Assembly: GCA_016936455.1 (NCBI GenBank)
Contig: JAFGXV010000062.1
Coordinates: 1-64,000, forward strand
Direction of reading: 5' to 3'
From: Desulfuromonadaceae bacterium
GTDB taxonomy: Bacteria > Desulfobacterota > Desulfuromonadia > Desulfuromonadales > Desulfuromonadaceae
DNA length: 64,000 nt
A program made the translations under genes and the position numbers. Positions within the stretch are counted from its first letter, which is position 1; each line of letters starts with the position of its first letter. Below the pieces are notes generated by a model. It had not been told where the DNA came from and did not search any database. It saw only the letters and a program-made list of their open reading frames with translations. Below are positions 34,641 through 43,289 of this stretch, in pieces.

Positions 34641-35921
34641 ATGTACACCGACCCGCTTCAGGACATACTGCATCACCAATTCGGGTTCTGGCGCTGGCAC
34701 CCCAGCAATCAGTCATTTGATATTTCCCCTTACTGGCTCAGGCAGTTGCTCGGGGAACCTTCTCTCCCCATCACCACACTCCACGACATGCTGCGACACA
34801 TCCCGGCCGCTGATCGCCGCCGGCTCAAATCCTTTGCCCAGGCGATTCTTAGCGGGGAAAAAGAGCTGTTCGAAACGGACATCCGCCTAAAAAAGCACAA
34901 TGGCGCATCCCACTGGATTCGTATTCGTGGCTGCGGCCAACTCACCGCCGAGGGTCCGACAATCCTCGGTACAGCCATCGACATCAACGATCGCCATCAG
35001 GTGGAGGAGCAGATTGTCGACCTGTGTCAGCAGCTCCAGACATCAGAAGCCCGCTACCGCTCTTTAATGCAACATGCGACAGATGCCATTTTCATTTTCG
35101 ATGCCGACAGCTGGAACGTCGTTGATTTTAATCGACAGGCGCTTGAGCTTTGTGGTTACAGCCCCGAAGCCATCAGCCATTTGACCCGCTCCGACCTGTT
35201 TCGCCAGCCCGAGGGCCGGGGAGAGCCTGGAGACTTCGCCGAAAGTGGTCACCATCATGACCTGCTCCTGCAGCGTGCCCGGCATGAGGCCCTGCCCGTC
35301 GATATTTCCTGCAGTCGGATTCAGGTTGCCGACCGCATCCTGGTCCAATGTCTGGTCCACGACATTTCCGCCCAGAAAGCAACAGAGCAAAAACTCTGGA
35401 CCATGGCCCACCATGATCCCCTGACGCAGTTGCCCAACCGCATTCTGTTCGAAGACCGTTTGCACCAGGCCCTTATCAAAGCAGACCGTAACCACACGCA
35501 GGTGGCGTTGTGTTTTTTCGACCTCAACGATTTCAAGAAAATCAACGACAGCTATGGTCACAAAGTAGGCGACAAGGTTCTGGTCAAGGTTGCGCAGCGC
35601 ATCCGCCAGAGCCTGCGTTCCAGCGACACCGTCGCCCGCATTGGCGGTGATGAATTTGTCGTGGTTCTGGAAGAAATCGACCAGGTTCAATCCGTCCTGC
35701 GCACCCTGGAAAAAGTCCTCAACAATATCCGTCAACCGATGAAGGCTCCGGCCGGCACTCTGTATATTGACTGCAGTGTCGGCATCAGCGTCTATCCTGA
35801 AAACAGCAACGGTATGGATACGCTGCTCAGCAATGCCGATCAGGCCATGTACAACGCCAAACTGAACAAAACAGGCATCAACTTCTTCCAGCCCCCCTCA
35901 AAATTAAAAAAGCCTGTCTGA
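34641..35921 (+). CDS. PAS-PAS-GGDEF diguanylate cyclase
   Basis: The 426-residue protein has a PAS-like domain with a PAC-like end (about 10-118), a second PAS domain (about 130-250) and a GGDEF domain (about 255-420). The active-site motif is intact at 335-339 (GGDEF), and an RxxD inhibitory site (RSSD, 326-329) precedes it. It should make c-di-GMP from GTP with product inhibition. No membrane segments are seen, so it is cytoplasmic. The start at 34641 follows a TAAGGAACGCC site. It is near the PilZ fusion gene but not in its operon. Confidence 0.93.
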   Translation: MYTDPLQDILHHQFGFWRWHPSNQSFDISPYWLRQLLGEPSLPITTLHDMLRHIPAADRRRLKSFAQAILSGEKELFETDIRLKKHNGASHWIRIRGCGQLTAEGPTILGTAIDINDRHQVEEQIVDLCQQLQTSEARYRSLMQHATDAIFIFDADSWNVVDFNRQALELCGYSPEAISHLTRSDLFRQPEGRGEPGDFAESGHHHDLLLQRARHEALPVDISCSRIQVADRILVQCLVHDISAQKATEQKLWTMAHHDPLTQLPNRILFEDRLHQALIKADRNHTQVALCFFDLNDFKKINDSYGHKVGDKVLVKVAQRIRQSLRSSDTVARIGGDEFVVVLEEIDQVQSVLRTLEKVLNNIRQPMKAPAGTLYIDCSVGISVYPENSNGMDTLLSNADQAMYNAKLNKTGINFFQPPSKLKKPV

Positions 35922-35934
35922 ATCCAGACAGGCT
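35911..35934 (-). terminator. Terminator overlapping the GGDEF gene stop
   Basis: AGCCTGTCTG/CAGACAGGCT is a 10-bp perfect stem on an AATC loop. Read leftward it is followed by six U, so it ends the mla operon transcript. It includes the last codons and the stop of the convergent GGDEF gene. Confidence 0.8.
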
Positions 35935-35960
35935 GCGTCCTCATTTAAGCGCTGCGCGCA

Positions 35961-36428
35961 TCAGAAAATTGCCGCCAACCGTTCATAGGACTGCTTCAGG
36001 CGGACCGAGAGGCAGTACAGCATCCCCTTCAACAGGCGATTGCCCAGCTCCGGATACTCCTTGTTCAGCAGATCAAACTGTTTTTTCTCCAGCAGCAAAA
36101 CCTGGGTCGGCTCCAGCGCCGTCGCCGTCACCGGACGGGGTTCACTGGTCAGAATGCTGATAATGCCGATCAGCGACTCCTGGCTGTAAACACCAACAAC
36201 CACCTGCTTGCCGCGAAATTCGGTTTCCTTTTTGGTTTCGATACGCCCCTTGACGATAAAGGCAACAAAATTGGTGTTATCCCCCTCCCGCCAGAGATTT
36301 TCCCCCGCGTCCAGACAACGACAATTAAAAAAGCGGCCAAGGCCTGAAACATCCTGCTCATTGAGAAAATGAAAAAAGCGAAAATCTTTTTTCATCTGCA
36401 GGCACAGATCTTCAGGTGGCTGAATCAT
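35961..36428 (-). CDS. Cyclic nucleotide-binding-like domain protein coupled to mla
   Basis: The 155-residue protein is a single cNMP-type domain (about 15-135) with no DNA-binding part. The phosphate-binding cassette reads SLIGIISILTSEPRPVTATA. The Arg is present, but the conserved Glu of GE(L/I) is missing, so nucleotide binding may be lost. Its ATG overlaps the mlaC stop as ATGA, making it the last cistron of the mla operon. A role in sensing or tuning lipid transport is inferred only from this coupling. Confidence 0.75.
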   Translation of the reverse strand: MIQPPEDLCLQMKKDFRFFHFLNEQDVSGLGRFFNCRCLDAGENLWREGDNTNFVAFIVKGRIETKKETEFRGKQVVVGVYSQESLIGIISILTSEPRPVTATALEPTQVLLLEKKQFDLLNKEYPELGNRLLKGMLYCLSVRLKQSYERLAAIF

Positions 36429-37063
36429 GCGTGGTTCTCTTTGGGGCGGCTCGCCTGCTGCAGTTCAGCCAGCTTTTGCTCCATTTCTTCCAGCAGCCCT
36501 TCCATCCCCTTGCTGCGCAGAATATTGGCATAGCTGCTGCGATAGTTTCGCACCAGACTCACCTCCTCAATCACCACATCGTACACCAGCCACTCGCGGT
36601 CGTTTGGCAGCAGTTTATAGGAAATGGGGATCTCGACACTCGATGTCACAATATAGGTCTCCACCTCGGCACGATTACTGCGCACCTCTTGGCGTCCGTA
36701 ACGAACGGTTTCGTTGGTGTAGGCCTGAATGCGCCCGAGATAGGTTTCCTCCAGTAAGCGGGAAAACAGGGAGACAAACCGCTGCTGTTCCAGGGCCGTC
36801 GCCGAGCGCCAGTAGGGACCAAGGGCACCCTGGGCCATCAGCTCAAAATTAAACTTGCCACGGATCAGCTGACTGATGGCTTCCTTTCGAACCGGAGAGT
36901 CCGGTTCCGTCCGCAACTGCTGCAATATCTGGTCAACCGTCTCCTGTACCTGAACCAATGGGCTGTTATGGGAAGACTCTTGGGCCTGCGCCGGTAAAGC
37001 CAATGGCAGCAGAAGCAGAACCGTCATCAGCCATCCGGACAGCAGATTACGTAGCGTGTTCAT
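36425..37063 (-). CDS. mlaC: MlaC phospholipid-binding periplasmic protein
   Basis: The 212-residue protein has a clear signal peptide (about 1-28, ending ALPAQAQ) and the MlaC/Ttg2D family pattern, with RGKFNFELMAQGALGPYWRSA and VYDVVIEEVSLVRNYRSSYANIL. MlaC carries phospholipids across the periplasm from MlaA to MlaFEDB. It follows mlaA by 112 bp and runs into the cyclic-nucleotide-binding-like gene by ATGA. Confidence 0.92.
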   Translation of the reverse strand: MNTLRNLLSGWLMTVLLLLPLALPAQAQESSHNSPLVQVQETVDQILQQLRTEPDSPVRKEAISQLIRGKFNFELMAQGALGPYWRSATALEQQRFVSLFSRLLEETYLGRIQAYTNETVRYGRQEVRSNRAEVETYIVTSSVEIPISYKLLPNDREWLVYDVVIEEVSLVRNYRSSYANILRSKGMEGLLEEMEQKLAELQQASRPKENHA

Positions 37064-37175
37064 GAAAGGACCTCCAGGATAAATACCAGAACATACCGCA
37101 GCACCGGAGCGCGCACGTCAATGGTGACAGTGTAACAAAAAGAATTGATGCCGGGAGCAGAAAAAACGCGCCGGC

Positions 37176-37958
37176 TCAGTCGTCAACCTTACCCGCCCGA
37201 TTCTGCAGATAGGCATCGCGAATAAACAGGTAAGGATCCAGCTGCTCGCGAATAATACTCTCGTAGGTGTCGCGATCAAGGGATACCCCATTGACCACCT
37301 CAGTGGTTTTCGTAATCAACATGGCTTCGCTGTTCAGGGTCCAGTGGAGGGGATCGGTATACATCTGGGGCAGCAAAGCCACGCCATCACGCAGACTTGA
37401 GGAACCGAGCACGGGCAGAACCAGATAGCAGCCATAGCCGACACCGTAAGCACCCAGCACCTGACCAAGGTCCTCATCCTGCTTGCGCAGCTCCCACCAG
37501 CTCTGGGCCGGATCGTAAAACCCGGCCAATCCCAAGGTCGAGTTGACAACCAGGCGGGTCAGCTCAATGCCAGACTGCTTGACCTTCCACTGCAACAGAC
37601 AACTGACCGAACGCAAAGGGGACTTCAGATTATCAAACATGCGCGCCAAACCGCTACGCACCGGCTCCGGCACGACGCGGAAACCCCGGGCGACAGGTTT
37701 GAGCAGATAGACATAGCACTTGTCGTTCAGCCAGAACACCGCCCGGTTGACAGACTGCAGAGGATCGGCAATCCCATCAAACCCCGGCTCGTCGGCGTAG
37801 AGATCGACATACAGATCGTCATCCGACGCCGACACAGCACCATCTGCACACCACCCCCTGCCGACAATCAGCACCAGCGACAACAAGGACAGCAGCAACA
37901 GGGGGATAAAACGACGAAACATCCGACGAACAGCAGGACAGAGGGAACAGCTCAACAT
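37176..37958 (-). CDS. mlaA: MlaA (VacJ) outer-membrane lipid protein
   Basis: The 260-residue protein has a hydrophobic N-terminal export signal (about 12-34) and the VacJ/MlaA pattern: DPLQSVNRAVFWLNDKCYVYLLKPVARG and WELRKQDEDLGQVLGAYG. A canonical lipobox is not clear; GRGWC has Trp before the Cys, so it may be cleaved by signal peptidase I instead. MlaA removes phospholipids from the outer leaflet. Here it lies inside the mla operon, 7 bp after mlaD. ATG 37958 is used; ATG 37922 is an alternative. Confidence 0.9.
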   Translation of the reverse strand: MLSCSLCPAVRRMFRRFIPLLLLSLLSLVLIVGRGWCADGAVSASDDDLYVDLYADEPGFDGIADPLQSVNRAVFWLNDKCYVYLLKPVARGFRVVPEPVRSGLARMFDNLKSPLRSVSCLLQWKVKQSGIELTRLVVNSTLGLAGFYDPAQSWWELRKQDEDLGQVLGAYGVGYGCYLVLPVLGSSSLRDGVALLPQMYTDPLHWTLNSEAMLITKTTEVVNGVSLDRDTYESIIREQLDPYLFIRDAYLQNRAGKVDD

Positions 37959-37965
37959 GACCAAC

Positions 37966-38409
37966 CTATTTCTCGAAAATGTATTTACTGATCAACTCTT
38001 CCAGATTAATGGCTGACTCGGTTTCAAAAATCTCGCCACCTTTTTCAATCAGGATTGGTGAGCCCCCGGGCAGGATGCTGATATAGCGATCACCGATTAT
38101 CCCGGCCGTCCGGATGGAAGCAATCGAGTCATCCTGCAATTCAATCTGGGGCTGGATCTCCAGTTCAACACAGGCATCATACGTCTTGGGATCGAGATTG
38201 ATTTTCGACACCTTGCCAACCTCCACCCCGGCGATTTCGACGGCGGCACCGAGTTTCAGACCGGACACGGAGCCAAAACGCGCCGTAACATGGTAGGTCC
38301 CGCGATCAAACAAGGCCACGTCGCCCAGCTTGACCGACAGCCAGGCAAAGCAGGCAAAGCCGAGCAACAGGAACAGACCGACAACCAATTCGAGACTAGA
38401 GCGTTTCAT
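37966..38409 (-). CDS. mlaD: MlaD MCE-domain protein
   Basis: MlaD binds lipids as a hexameric ring at the inner membrane. The 147-residue protein has one N-terminal membrane helix (about 7-28) and one MCE domain (about 37-115), with AAVEIAGVEVGKVSKI and RTAGIIGDRYISILPGG. The ATG at 38409 overlaps the end of mlaF by 14 bp, indicating coupling; the longer frame adds a non-membrane leader. The short C-terminal tail agrees with MlaD rather than large Mce proteins. Confidence 0.93.
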   Translation of the reverse strand: MKRSSLELVVGLFLLLGFACFAWLSVKLGDVALFDRGTYHVTARFGSVSGLKLGAAVEIAGVEVGKVSKINLDPKTYDACVELEIQPQIELQDDSIASIRTAGIIGDRYISILPGGSPILIEKGGEIFETESAINLEELISKYIFEK

Positions 38410-39199
38410 ACAGAAGAGACTCCTCCGTTTCACTGCTGTAAATCGGCCCCATGGTCTCGAGAACAAAACCTCGGATCAGGGGATTGTCCGACAGCTGGAA
38501 AGCTTCCGGCGGCATACAGCCCTGCAAGCGCCTGTTGGCCATCAGCGCGACATAATCGGACAGCTTAAAGATTTTCGGCACATCATGACTGACAATGACA
38601 GCCGTATAGTTCAGACGCGCCTGCGTTTCAAAAAAGAGGCGATAGATCTCGTTGCTCTTGCTCACATCAAGCCCGGTTGTCGGCTCATCAAAAAAAACCA
38701 CCTTCGGATTTAGCACCAGCGCCCGTGCCAGACCAACGCGCTTCTGCATTCCTCCACTGACCTGGGCCGGAAACTTTTCACCGTGCCCCTCCAACCCCAT
38801 CATGGCCAGCTTTTCCTCTACCGTCTGCCGGATCTCTTTCTCGCTGTGACGCGTTCGCTCGCGCAGCGGCAAGGCAACATTATCGTAAATGGTCATGGAA
38901 TCAAACAGGGCCACATTCTGGAACAGCACGCCAAACGACTGGCGGATTTCGCGCAGCGTCTGCTTTGAGCAGCGCGCCAGATCATGCCCGAACACCCGCA
39001 CCGTACCGGCATCCGGCAACATCAGTCCCAGCATGTGCTTGAGAATAACGCTCTTGCCCTGGCCGCTGGCACCAACAATCACCGTCGTGGTTCCGGCCCG
39101 CACCTGCAGCGAAACATCCTCTAGAACCTTCTGCGTCCCGAAAGATTTCTCGACACCTTCCAGCTCGATCACAATTTCACGCGGATCGTCCTGCTCCAC
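38396..39199 (-). CDS. mlaF: MlaF ABC transporter ATPase
   Basis: The 267-residue ATP-binding protein has Walker A GASGQGKS, signature VSGGMQKRVGLARAL, Walker B KVVFFDEPTTGLD and the H-loop VSHD. The ATPase sequence matches MlaF-type, driving lipid movement with MlaE. It follows mlaE by 21 bp and overlaps mlaD. No MlaB STAS gene is present in the operon. Confidence 0.95.
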   Translation of the reverse strand: MEQDDPREIVIELEGVEKSFGTQKVLEDVSLQVRAGTTTVIVGASGQGKSVILKHMLGLMLPDAGTVRVFGHDLARCSKQTLREIRQSFGVLFQNVALFDSMTIYDNVALPLRERTRHSEKEIRQTVEEKLAMMGLEGHGEKFPAQVSGGMQKRVGLARALVLNPKVVFFDEPTTGLDVSKSNEIYRLFFETQARLNYTAVIVSHDVPKIFKLSDYVALMANRRLQGCMPPEAFQLSDNPLIRGFVLETMGPIYSSETEESLLYETL

Positions 39200-39220
39200 C
39201 CTGTTCTCCCCAGCCAGATG

Positions 39221-40018
39221 CTACAGCATGATAGCGCTGATCAGATAGTCCCACACCAGCACGGAAACCGAAGCCAGCACCACGGCGCCGGTCGTGGTGC
39301 GGCTGACACCTTCGGCGCCGAACCCGCCACCGCGCTCCCGATGAAGATAAAACCCCTTCGCGGTGCAGATCCACACCAGCAGCAGGCCGAAAACCAGCGA
39401 CTTCACCAACCCCATTTCGACATCCTGCCAGCCGACGCTGCTGTACATCCCCTGAAAATAGGACCCGGCACTGACACCAAACAGCTTGCCGCCAATCAGA
39501 TAGCCTCCGAAAATGCCGATCACATCGAAAATGCTCGTCAGCAGAGGCATAACCAGAATCCCGGCCAGCAGCTTCGGCACGATCAGGTATTCCACCGGGT
39601 CGATGGCCATACACTCCAGAGCATCGATCTGTTCACTGTTGCGCATAATGCCGACTTCGGCACACATGGCGGACCCAGCACGCCCGATCACCATCAGAGC
39701 CGCCAGCACCGGACCCAGTTCGCGCAACAGGCTTAGAGACACAGCCCCTCCGAGAAATCCAACCGACCCAAACTTGCTCAGGGTGTAATACCCCTGGAGG
39801 CCCAGAACCATCCCGGAAAACAGCCCGGTAAACATGATGACAAACAGGGAATGAGCCCCGATAAAGCGGATCTGGCGCACAACCGGCATCAGCTTGTACG
39901 GCGGCTTGACAATGCCCCACAGACTGATCACCAGGAACAGGCCAAAACAGCCAAGGGTTTCCACCGCCCTCAATGCCTCCGCTCCGAGTGTTCTCACCGC
40001 TGTCGCCATCCAGCTCAT
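39221..40018 (-). CDS. mlaE: MlaE ABC transporter permease
   Basis: The 265-residue permease has about five or six helices and the MlaE/YrbE pattern: FTGLFSGMVLGLQGYYTL, LRELGPVLAALMVIGRAGSA and EQIDALECMAIDPVEYLIVP. It is the first gene of a leftward operon mlaE-F-D-A-C. The N-terminal 25 residues are a probable amphipathic helix. The start has no strong ribosome site, but the family length fits. Confidence 0.94.
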   Translation of the reverse strand: MSWMATAVRTLGAEALRAVETLGCFGLFLVISLWGIVKPPYKLMPVVRQIRFIGAHSLFVIMFTGLFSGMVLGLQGYYTLSKFGSVGFLGGAVSLSLLRELGPVLAALMVIGRAGSAMCAEVGIMRNSEQIDALECMAIDPVEYLIVPKLLAGILVMPLLTSIFDVIGIFGGYLIGGKLFGVSAGSYFQGMYSSVGWQDVEMGLVKSLVFGLLLVWICTAKGFYLHRERGGGFGAEGVSRTTTGAVVLASVSVLVWDYLISAIML

Positions 40019-40095
40019 GACCTTATTCGCCCCTGTTTATGAACAGACCCCGTTTTCAACATTCCCGCGCCCTGAACTGCTTCGTTCAAGGCCGG

Positions 40096-40151
40096 CGAGC
40101 AATTAAACGATTTATAATAAACAAAGCCATACGCGTTTGTCGAGCAATTAA
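40096..40151. repeat. Direct repeat CGAGCAATTAA upstream of mlaE
   Basis: CGAGCAATTAA occurs at 40096-40106 and again at 40141-40151, spaced 45 bp, in the AT-rich 437-bp gap upstream of mlaE and the small ORF at 40456. A CCGAC-A7-GTCGG hairpin lies at 40207-40223. These could be regulator sites for the mla operon, but no regulator is identified. The rest of 40019-40455 shows no gene. Confidence 0.4.
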
Positions 40152-40455
40152 TCCGCCTAGCACCATCGAACTGCAAGCGGATCGCCCGCCCCAAAGCGGC
40201 ACAAAACCGACAAAAAAAGTCGGGCTTAAAATAAAGAACAACTCACCAGGAGAAAGGAGTACATAAAAAGAAAATACGATTTAATTTCAACAGCTTGATC
40301 CATAAAAGCCCGATGAGATGAGCGAACAGAATTACCGGCCAAAGCAGACAAAAAATCGCTATCAACAGTTTTATCCACACGATATCGTTGACAAGAACAA
40401 CCTTTCGGGTTATCTTTGCGGACAAAAGTTTATCTGCAAAAAAAGGAGATCCCCC

Positions 40456-40596
40456 ATGTCCATCATCATTCCATTGAAACGGATCATTGGCAAAAGACCG
40501 CAGACCGTTGCCAAAATGCTGAAAGACCTCGGCATTGACACGGCCCGCCCATATATCTACCGCATGAACGCTCAGGAAATCATCATCGAGCAATAG
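40456..40596 (+). CDS. 46-residue conserved-looking small protein
   Basis: This frame begins ATG behind AAAAGGAG at seven-base spacing, a very strong ribosome site. The product has 46 residues with a basic first half (PLKRIIGKRPQTVAKMLKDLGI) and a second half ending RMNAQEIIIEQ. It is neither membrane-like nor repetitive. No family is recognised. It lies 186 bp upstream of the DUF2760 gene and may belong to that unit. Confidence 0.55.
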   Translation: MSIIIPLKRIIGKRPQTVAKMLKDLGIDTARPYIYRMNAQEIIIEQ

Positions 40597-40782
40597 CCCT
40601 TCAGCCCGCCCGCAAACCGATTAAACGGTGGCGGACGGCACAAAGAAAACCCCGCACAACCCAAGCCGAGATTCCCCTTCGAGCCGACGCCCCTTCTCCA
40701 CGGAGAAATCAAGGGCGACATCCCGGGGTGATGGTGCTATAGTAGCGAGCTTGAATTTGATCCTTAAACTCAGGGAGCGCTC

Positions 40783-41427
40783 ATGCCTATCACACTGACA
40801 CTGCTGACGATCGCCGTCCTCAGCACCCTCTTTTACGGCCAGGTCCCCGAGCAGGCATTGCCGCTAATGAAAAATGCGGCTCTCGCTCTGCCCGTTTTAC
40901 TGCTGATGGTTCAGATCCTGCGCCTACTCCGCCTTGGCAAAACACCCTCTGCAACCAGCGCTCCGACATCTCAGCCCGCCCCCCCGCAACAGCCGGAGGC
41001 TGCCGCAGTTTCCGCCGATGAGCAGGCCGCGCAGAAAGCTGCCGTCCTCCAGCTGCTGTCACGACTGCAGGAAAAGGGACGCCTTGTCGATTTCATCATG
41101 GATGACATGACACCCTACGCCGATGAGCAGGTGGGTGCCGCAGCGCGGATCGTTCATCAGGGCTGCCGCGAGGTGCTGGCAGATTTTTTCACCATTGTCC
41201 CCATCCATCCAGGGCTGGAAGAAGAGGGGATCACCTTGGCCGAAAACTTCGACAGCAACAGTTACCGCCTAGTCGGCAAGGTACCGGAACAGCCACCCTA
41301 TGACGGCATCGTCGTCCATCGTGGCTGGAAGACCCGGCGCCTGAATCTGCCGGCACTGGATCCGAAACAACTGCAATCCCTGCGTGACGAAGCCATCATT
41401 GCACCGGCGGAAGTCGAAATCGATTGA
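40783..41427 (+). CDS. DUF2760 domain protein
   Basis: The 214-residue protein has a hydrophobic N-terminal region (about 2-50, two helices likely), an Ala/Pro/Gln-rich linker (about 53-85) and a compact C-terminal domain of the DUF2760 type with AAARIVHQGCREVLADFFTIVP. Its function is unknown. The start follows AGGGAGCGCTC. It lies 18 bp before the first Hsp70-like gene, so a membrane-linked partner or client adaptor for those chaperones is a reasonable inference. Confidence 0.75.
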   Translation: MPITLTLLTIAVLSTLFYGQVPEQALPLMKNAALALPVLLLMVQILRLLRLGKTPSATSAPTSQPAPPQQPEAAAVSADEQAAQKAAVLQLLSRLQEKGRLVDFIMDDMTPYADEQVGAAARIVHQGCREVLADFFTIVPIHPGLEEEGITLAENFDSNSYRLVGKVPEQPPYDGIVVHRGWKTRRLNLPALDPKQLQSLRDEAIIAPAEVEID

Positions 41428-41445
41428 TCAAAGCGGGAGACTGGC

Positions 41446-43281
41446 ATGAACAAACGCTACGCCATCGGCATTGATCTGGGCACCTCGAATTCCGCCTTGG
41501 CCATCGCCTCCCTCGACAATGATGCGGCGGCACAACCCGTTCCCGTTGCACAAATTCTGAACCGCAAAGCCATCGGCAGCCTCAACACCCTGCCTTCGGT
41601 TCTCTACCTGCCGACAGAAGCAGAGCAGAAGAGCCTGCCCCAGCTGCCGTGGCCAGCGGATGCCACCCTGTGCTGCGGTCAGCATGCGCGGGAACAGGGC
41701 GCTCAACTGCCGGAACGCCAGATCAACTCGGCAAAATCCTGGCTGTGTCATGCCCATGCCGACCCCATGCAGGCTCTGCTACCCTGGCAATCGCCCCTTG
41801 AAGAACGCAAGCTGTCCCCGTTCACCGCCCAGAAGCTCTACCTGGAGCATCTGCGTCACAACCTGCTTTATCAGTCCCGCCAGCAAGGCTGGAATCTGCA
41901 GCCGGAAAACTGCCAGATCACCCTGACGGTGCCAGCCTCGTTCGATGAAATGGCTCGCCTGCTGACGGCCGAAGCCGCCGAAGCCGCAGGCTGGGGTGAG
42001 GTTACCCTGCTCGAAGAGCAGCAGGCCGCCTTTTACCACTGGCTCGCTGGCCAGGGCAATGACTGGCGCAACCAGGTTCAGGCCGGCGATATTATCCTGG
42101 TCTGCGACATCGGCGGCGGCACCAGCGATTTCAGCCTGATTGCCGTCACCAGCCAGCAAGGCCAGCTCCATCTCGAACGCATCAGCGTCGGCGACCACCT
42201 GCTGCTCGGCGGCGACAACATGGATCTCGCCCTGGCCTGGACTTTGCGTACCGAGCTGGAGCAGAACGGCAAGAGCCTCGACAATAGCCAGTTCCTGTCC
42301 CTGATTCAAAGCTGTCGACAGGGCAAGGAAGCCCTGCTCAGCGATCCGTCCCTGGGCCACTACCCCATCGCCATTGCCAGCCGCGGTGCCAGCCTGTTCG
42401 CCCGCAGCCTGTCGGTGCAGCTGCACCGGAGCCAGGTGGAGCAGATCCTTTTCGACGGGTTTCTACCCCTGTGCCCCATTACCAGCCAGCCGGAAGACGG
42501 CCCCGTCAGCGGGCTGGAAGAAATCGGCCTGCACTACGCCCGCGATCCGGTACTCAGCCGCCATCTGGCCCAGTTTCTCGTCCACAGCTACCGCAACGCC
42601 CAGAGCAAACCGGAGCTGGCCGCCCAGGTACGTGAGCACTGTTTTGAGCAGGATGGGGTTTCGTTCCTCTTTCCTACTGCCGTGCTGTTCAATGGCGGGC
42701 TGTTCAATGCCGCCGCCATCCGCCGGCGCCTATGCGAGCTGTTGCGCAACTTCGCGCCGCAACAGCCCCTGCGCCTGCTGCAGGAGAGCAGCCCGGATCT
42801 GGCTGTAGCGCAGGGCGCCGCCAGCTACGGCCGCACTCTTGTTCGGGGCGAAGGAATTCGGATCAAGGCCGGCAGCGCCCGCTCCTATTACCTCGGCCTG
42901 CAATCGGCCATGCCCGCCGTTCCCGGACTGAAACCGCAAATGAAAGCTATCTGTGTCGTTCCGCAGGGCATGGAGGAAGGCACGGAACTGCGCCTCGAAG
43001 GGCGTGATTTCGGTCTGGTCACGGGTCAGATGGTGGAATTCCGCTTCTTCTGCTCCTCCCAGCGCGCCGGTGACACCATGGGCACGCAGGTAGACAACAT
43101 GGATGAGCTGGAAGAGTGCGCCCGACTCGAAATCAGCCTGCCGGCACAACAACAGCAGCAGCGGGTTCCGGTCCAGCTGCTCAGCCGCATCACCGAACTG
43201 GGCACCCTTGAACTGTGGATGCAGCACAAAACCAGCGATCAGCGCTGGAAAATCGAATTTAATCTGCGCCAGCAACCCTGA
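41446..43281 (+). CDS. Divergent Hsp70-family protein
   Basis: The 611-residue protein has the actin-like ATPase fold: phosphate-1 AIGIDLGTSNSALA, phosphate-2 VCDIGGGTSDFSL and adenosine-binding FNGGLFN. The C-terminal part is short and beta-like, ending WKIEFNLRQQP, not a normal DnaK lid. Catalytic ATPase residues thus look present while the substrate side is unusual. Its start follows GGGAGACTGGC. It lies between the DUF2760 gene and a longer Hsp70 paralogue 8 bp away. No DnaJ or GrpE gene is nearby. Confidence 0.85.
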   Translation: MNKRYAIGIDLGTSNSALAIASLDNDAAAQPVPVAQILNRKAIGSLNTLPSVLYLPTEAEQKSLPQLPWPADATLCCGQHAREQGAQLPERQINSAKSWLCHAHADPMQALLPWQSPLEERKLSPFTAQKLYLEHLRHNLLYQSRQQGWNLQPENCQITLTVPASFDEMARLLTAEAAEAAGWGEVTLLEEQQAAFYHWLAGQGNDWRNQVQAGDIILVCDIGGGTSDFSLIAVTSQQGQLHLERISVGDHLLLGGDNMDLALAWTLRTELEQNGKSLDNSQFLSLIQSCRQGKEALLSDPSLGHYPIAIASRGASLFARSLSVQLHRSQVEQILFDGFLPLCPITSQPEDGPVSGLEEIGLHYARDPVLSRHLAQFLVHSYRNAQSKPELAAQVREHCFEQDGVSFLFPTAVLFNGGLFNAAAIRRRLCELLRNFAPQQPLRLLQESSPDLAVAQGAASYGRTLVRGEGIRIKAGSARSYYLGLQSAMPAVPGLKPQMKAICVVPQGMEEGTELRLEGRDFGLVTGQMVEFRFFCSSQRAGDTMGTQVDNMDELEECARLEISLPAQQQQQRVPVQLLSRITELGTLELWMQHKTSDQRWKIEFNLRQQP

Positions 43282-43289
43282 ACAGGACC

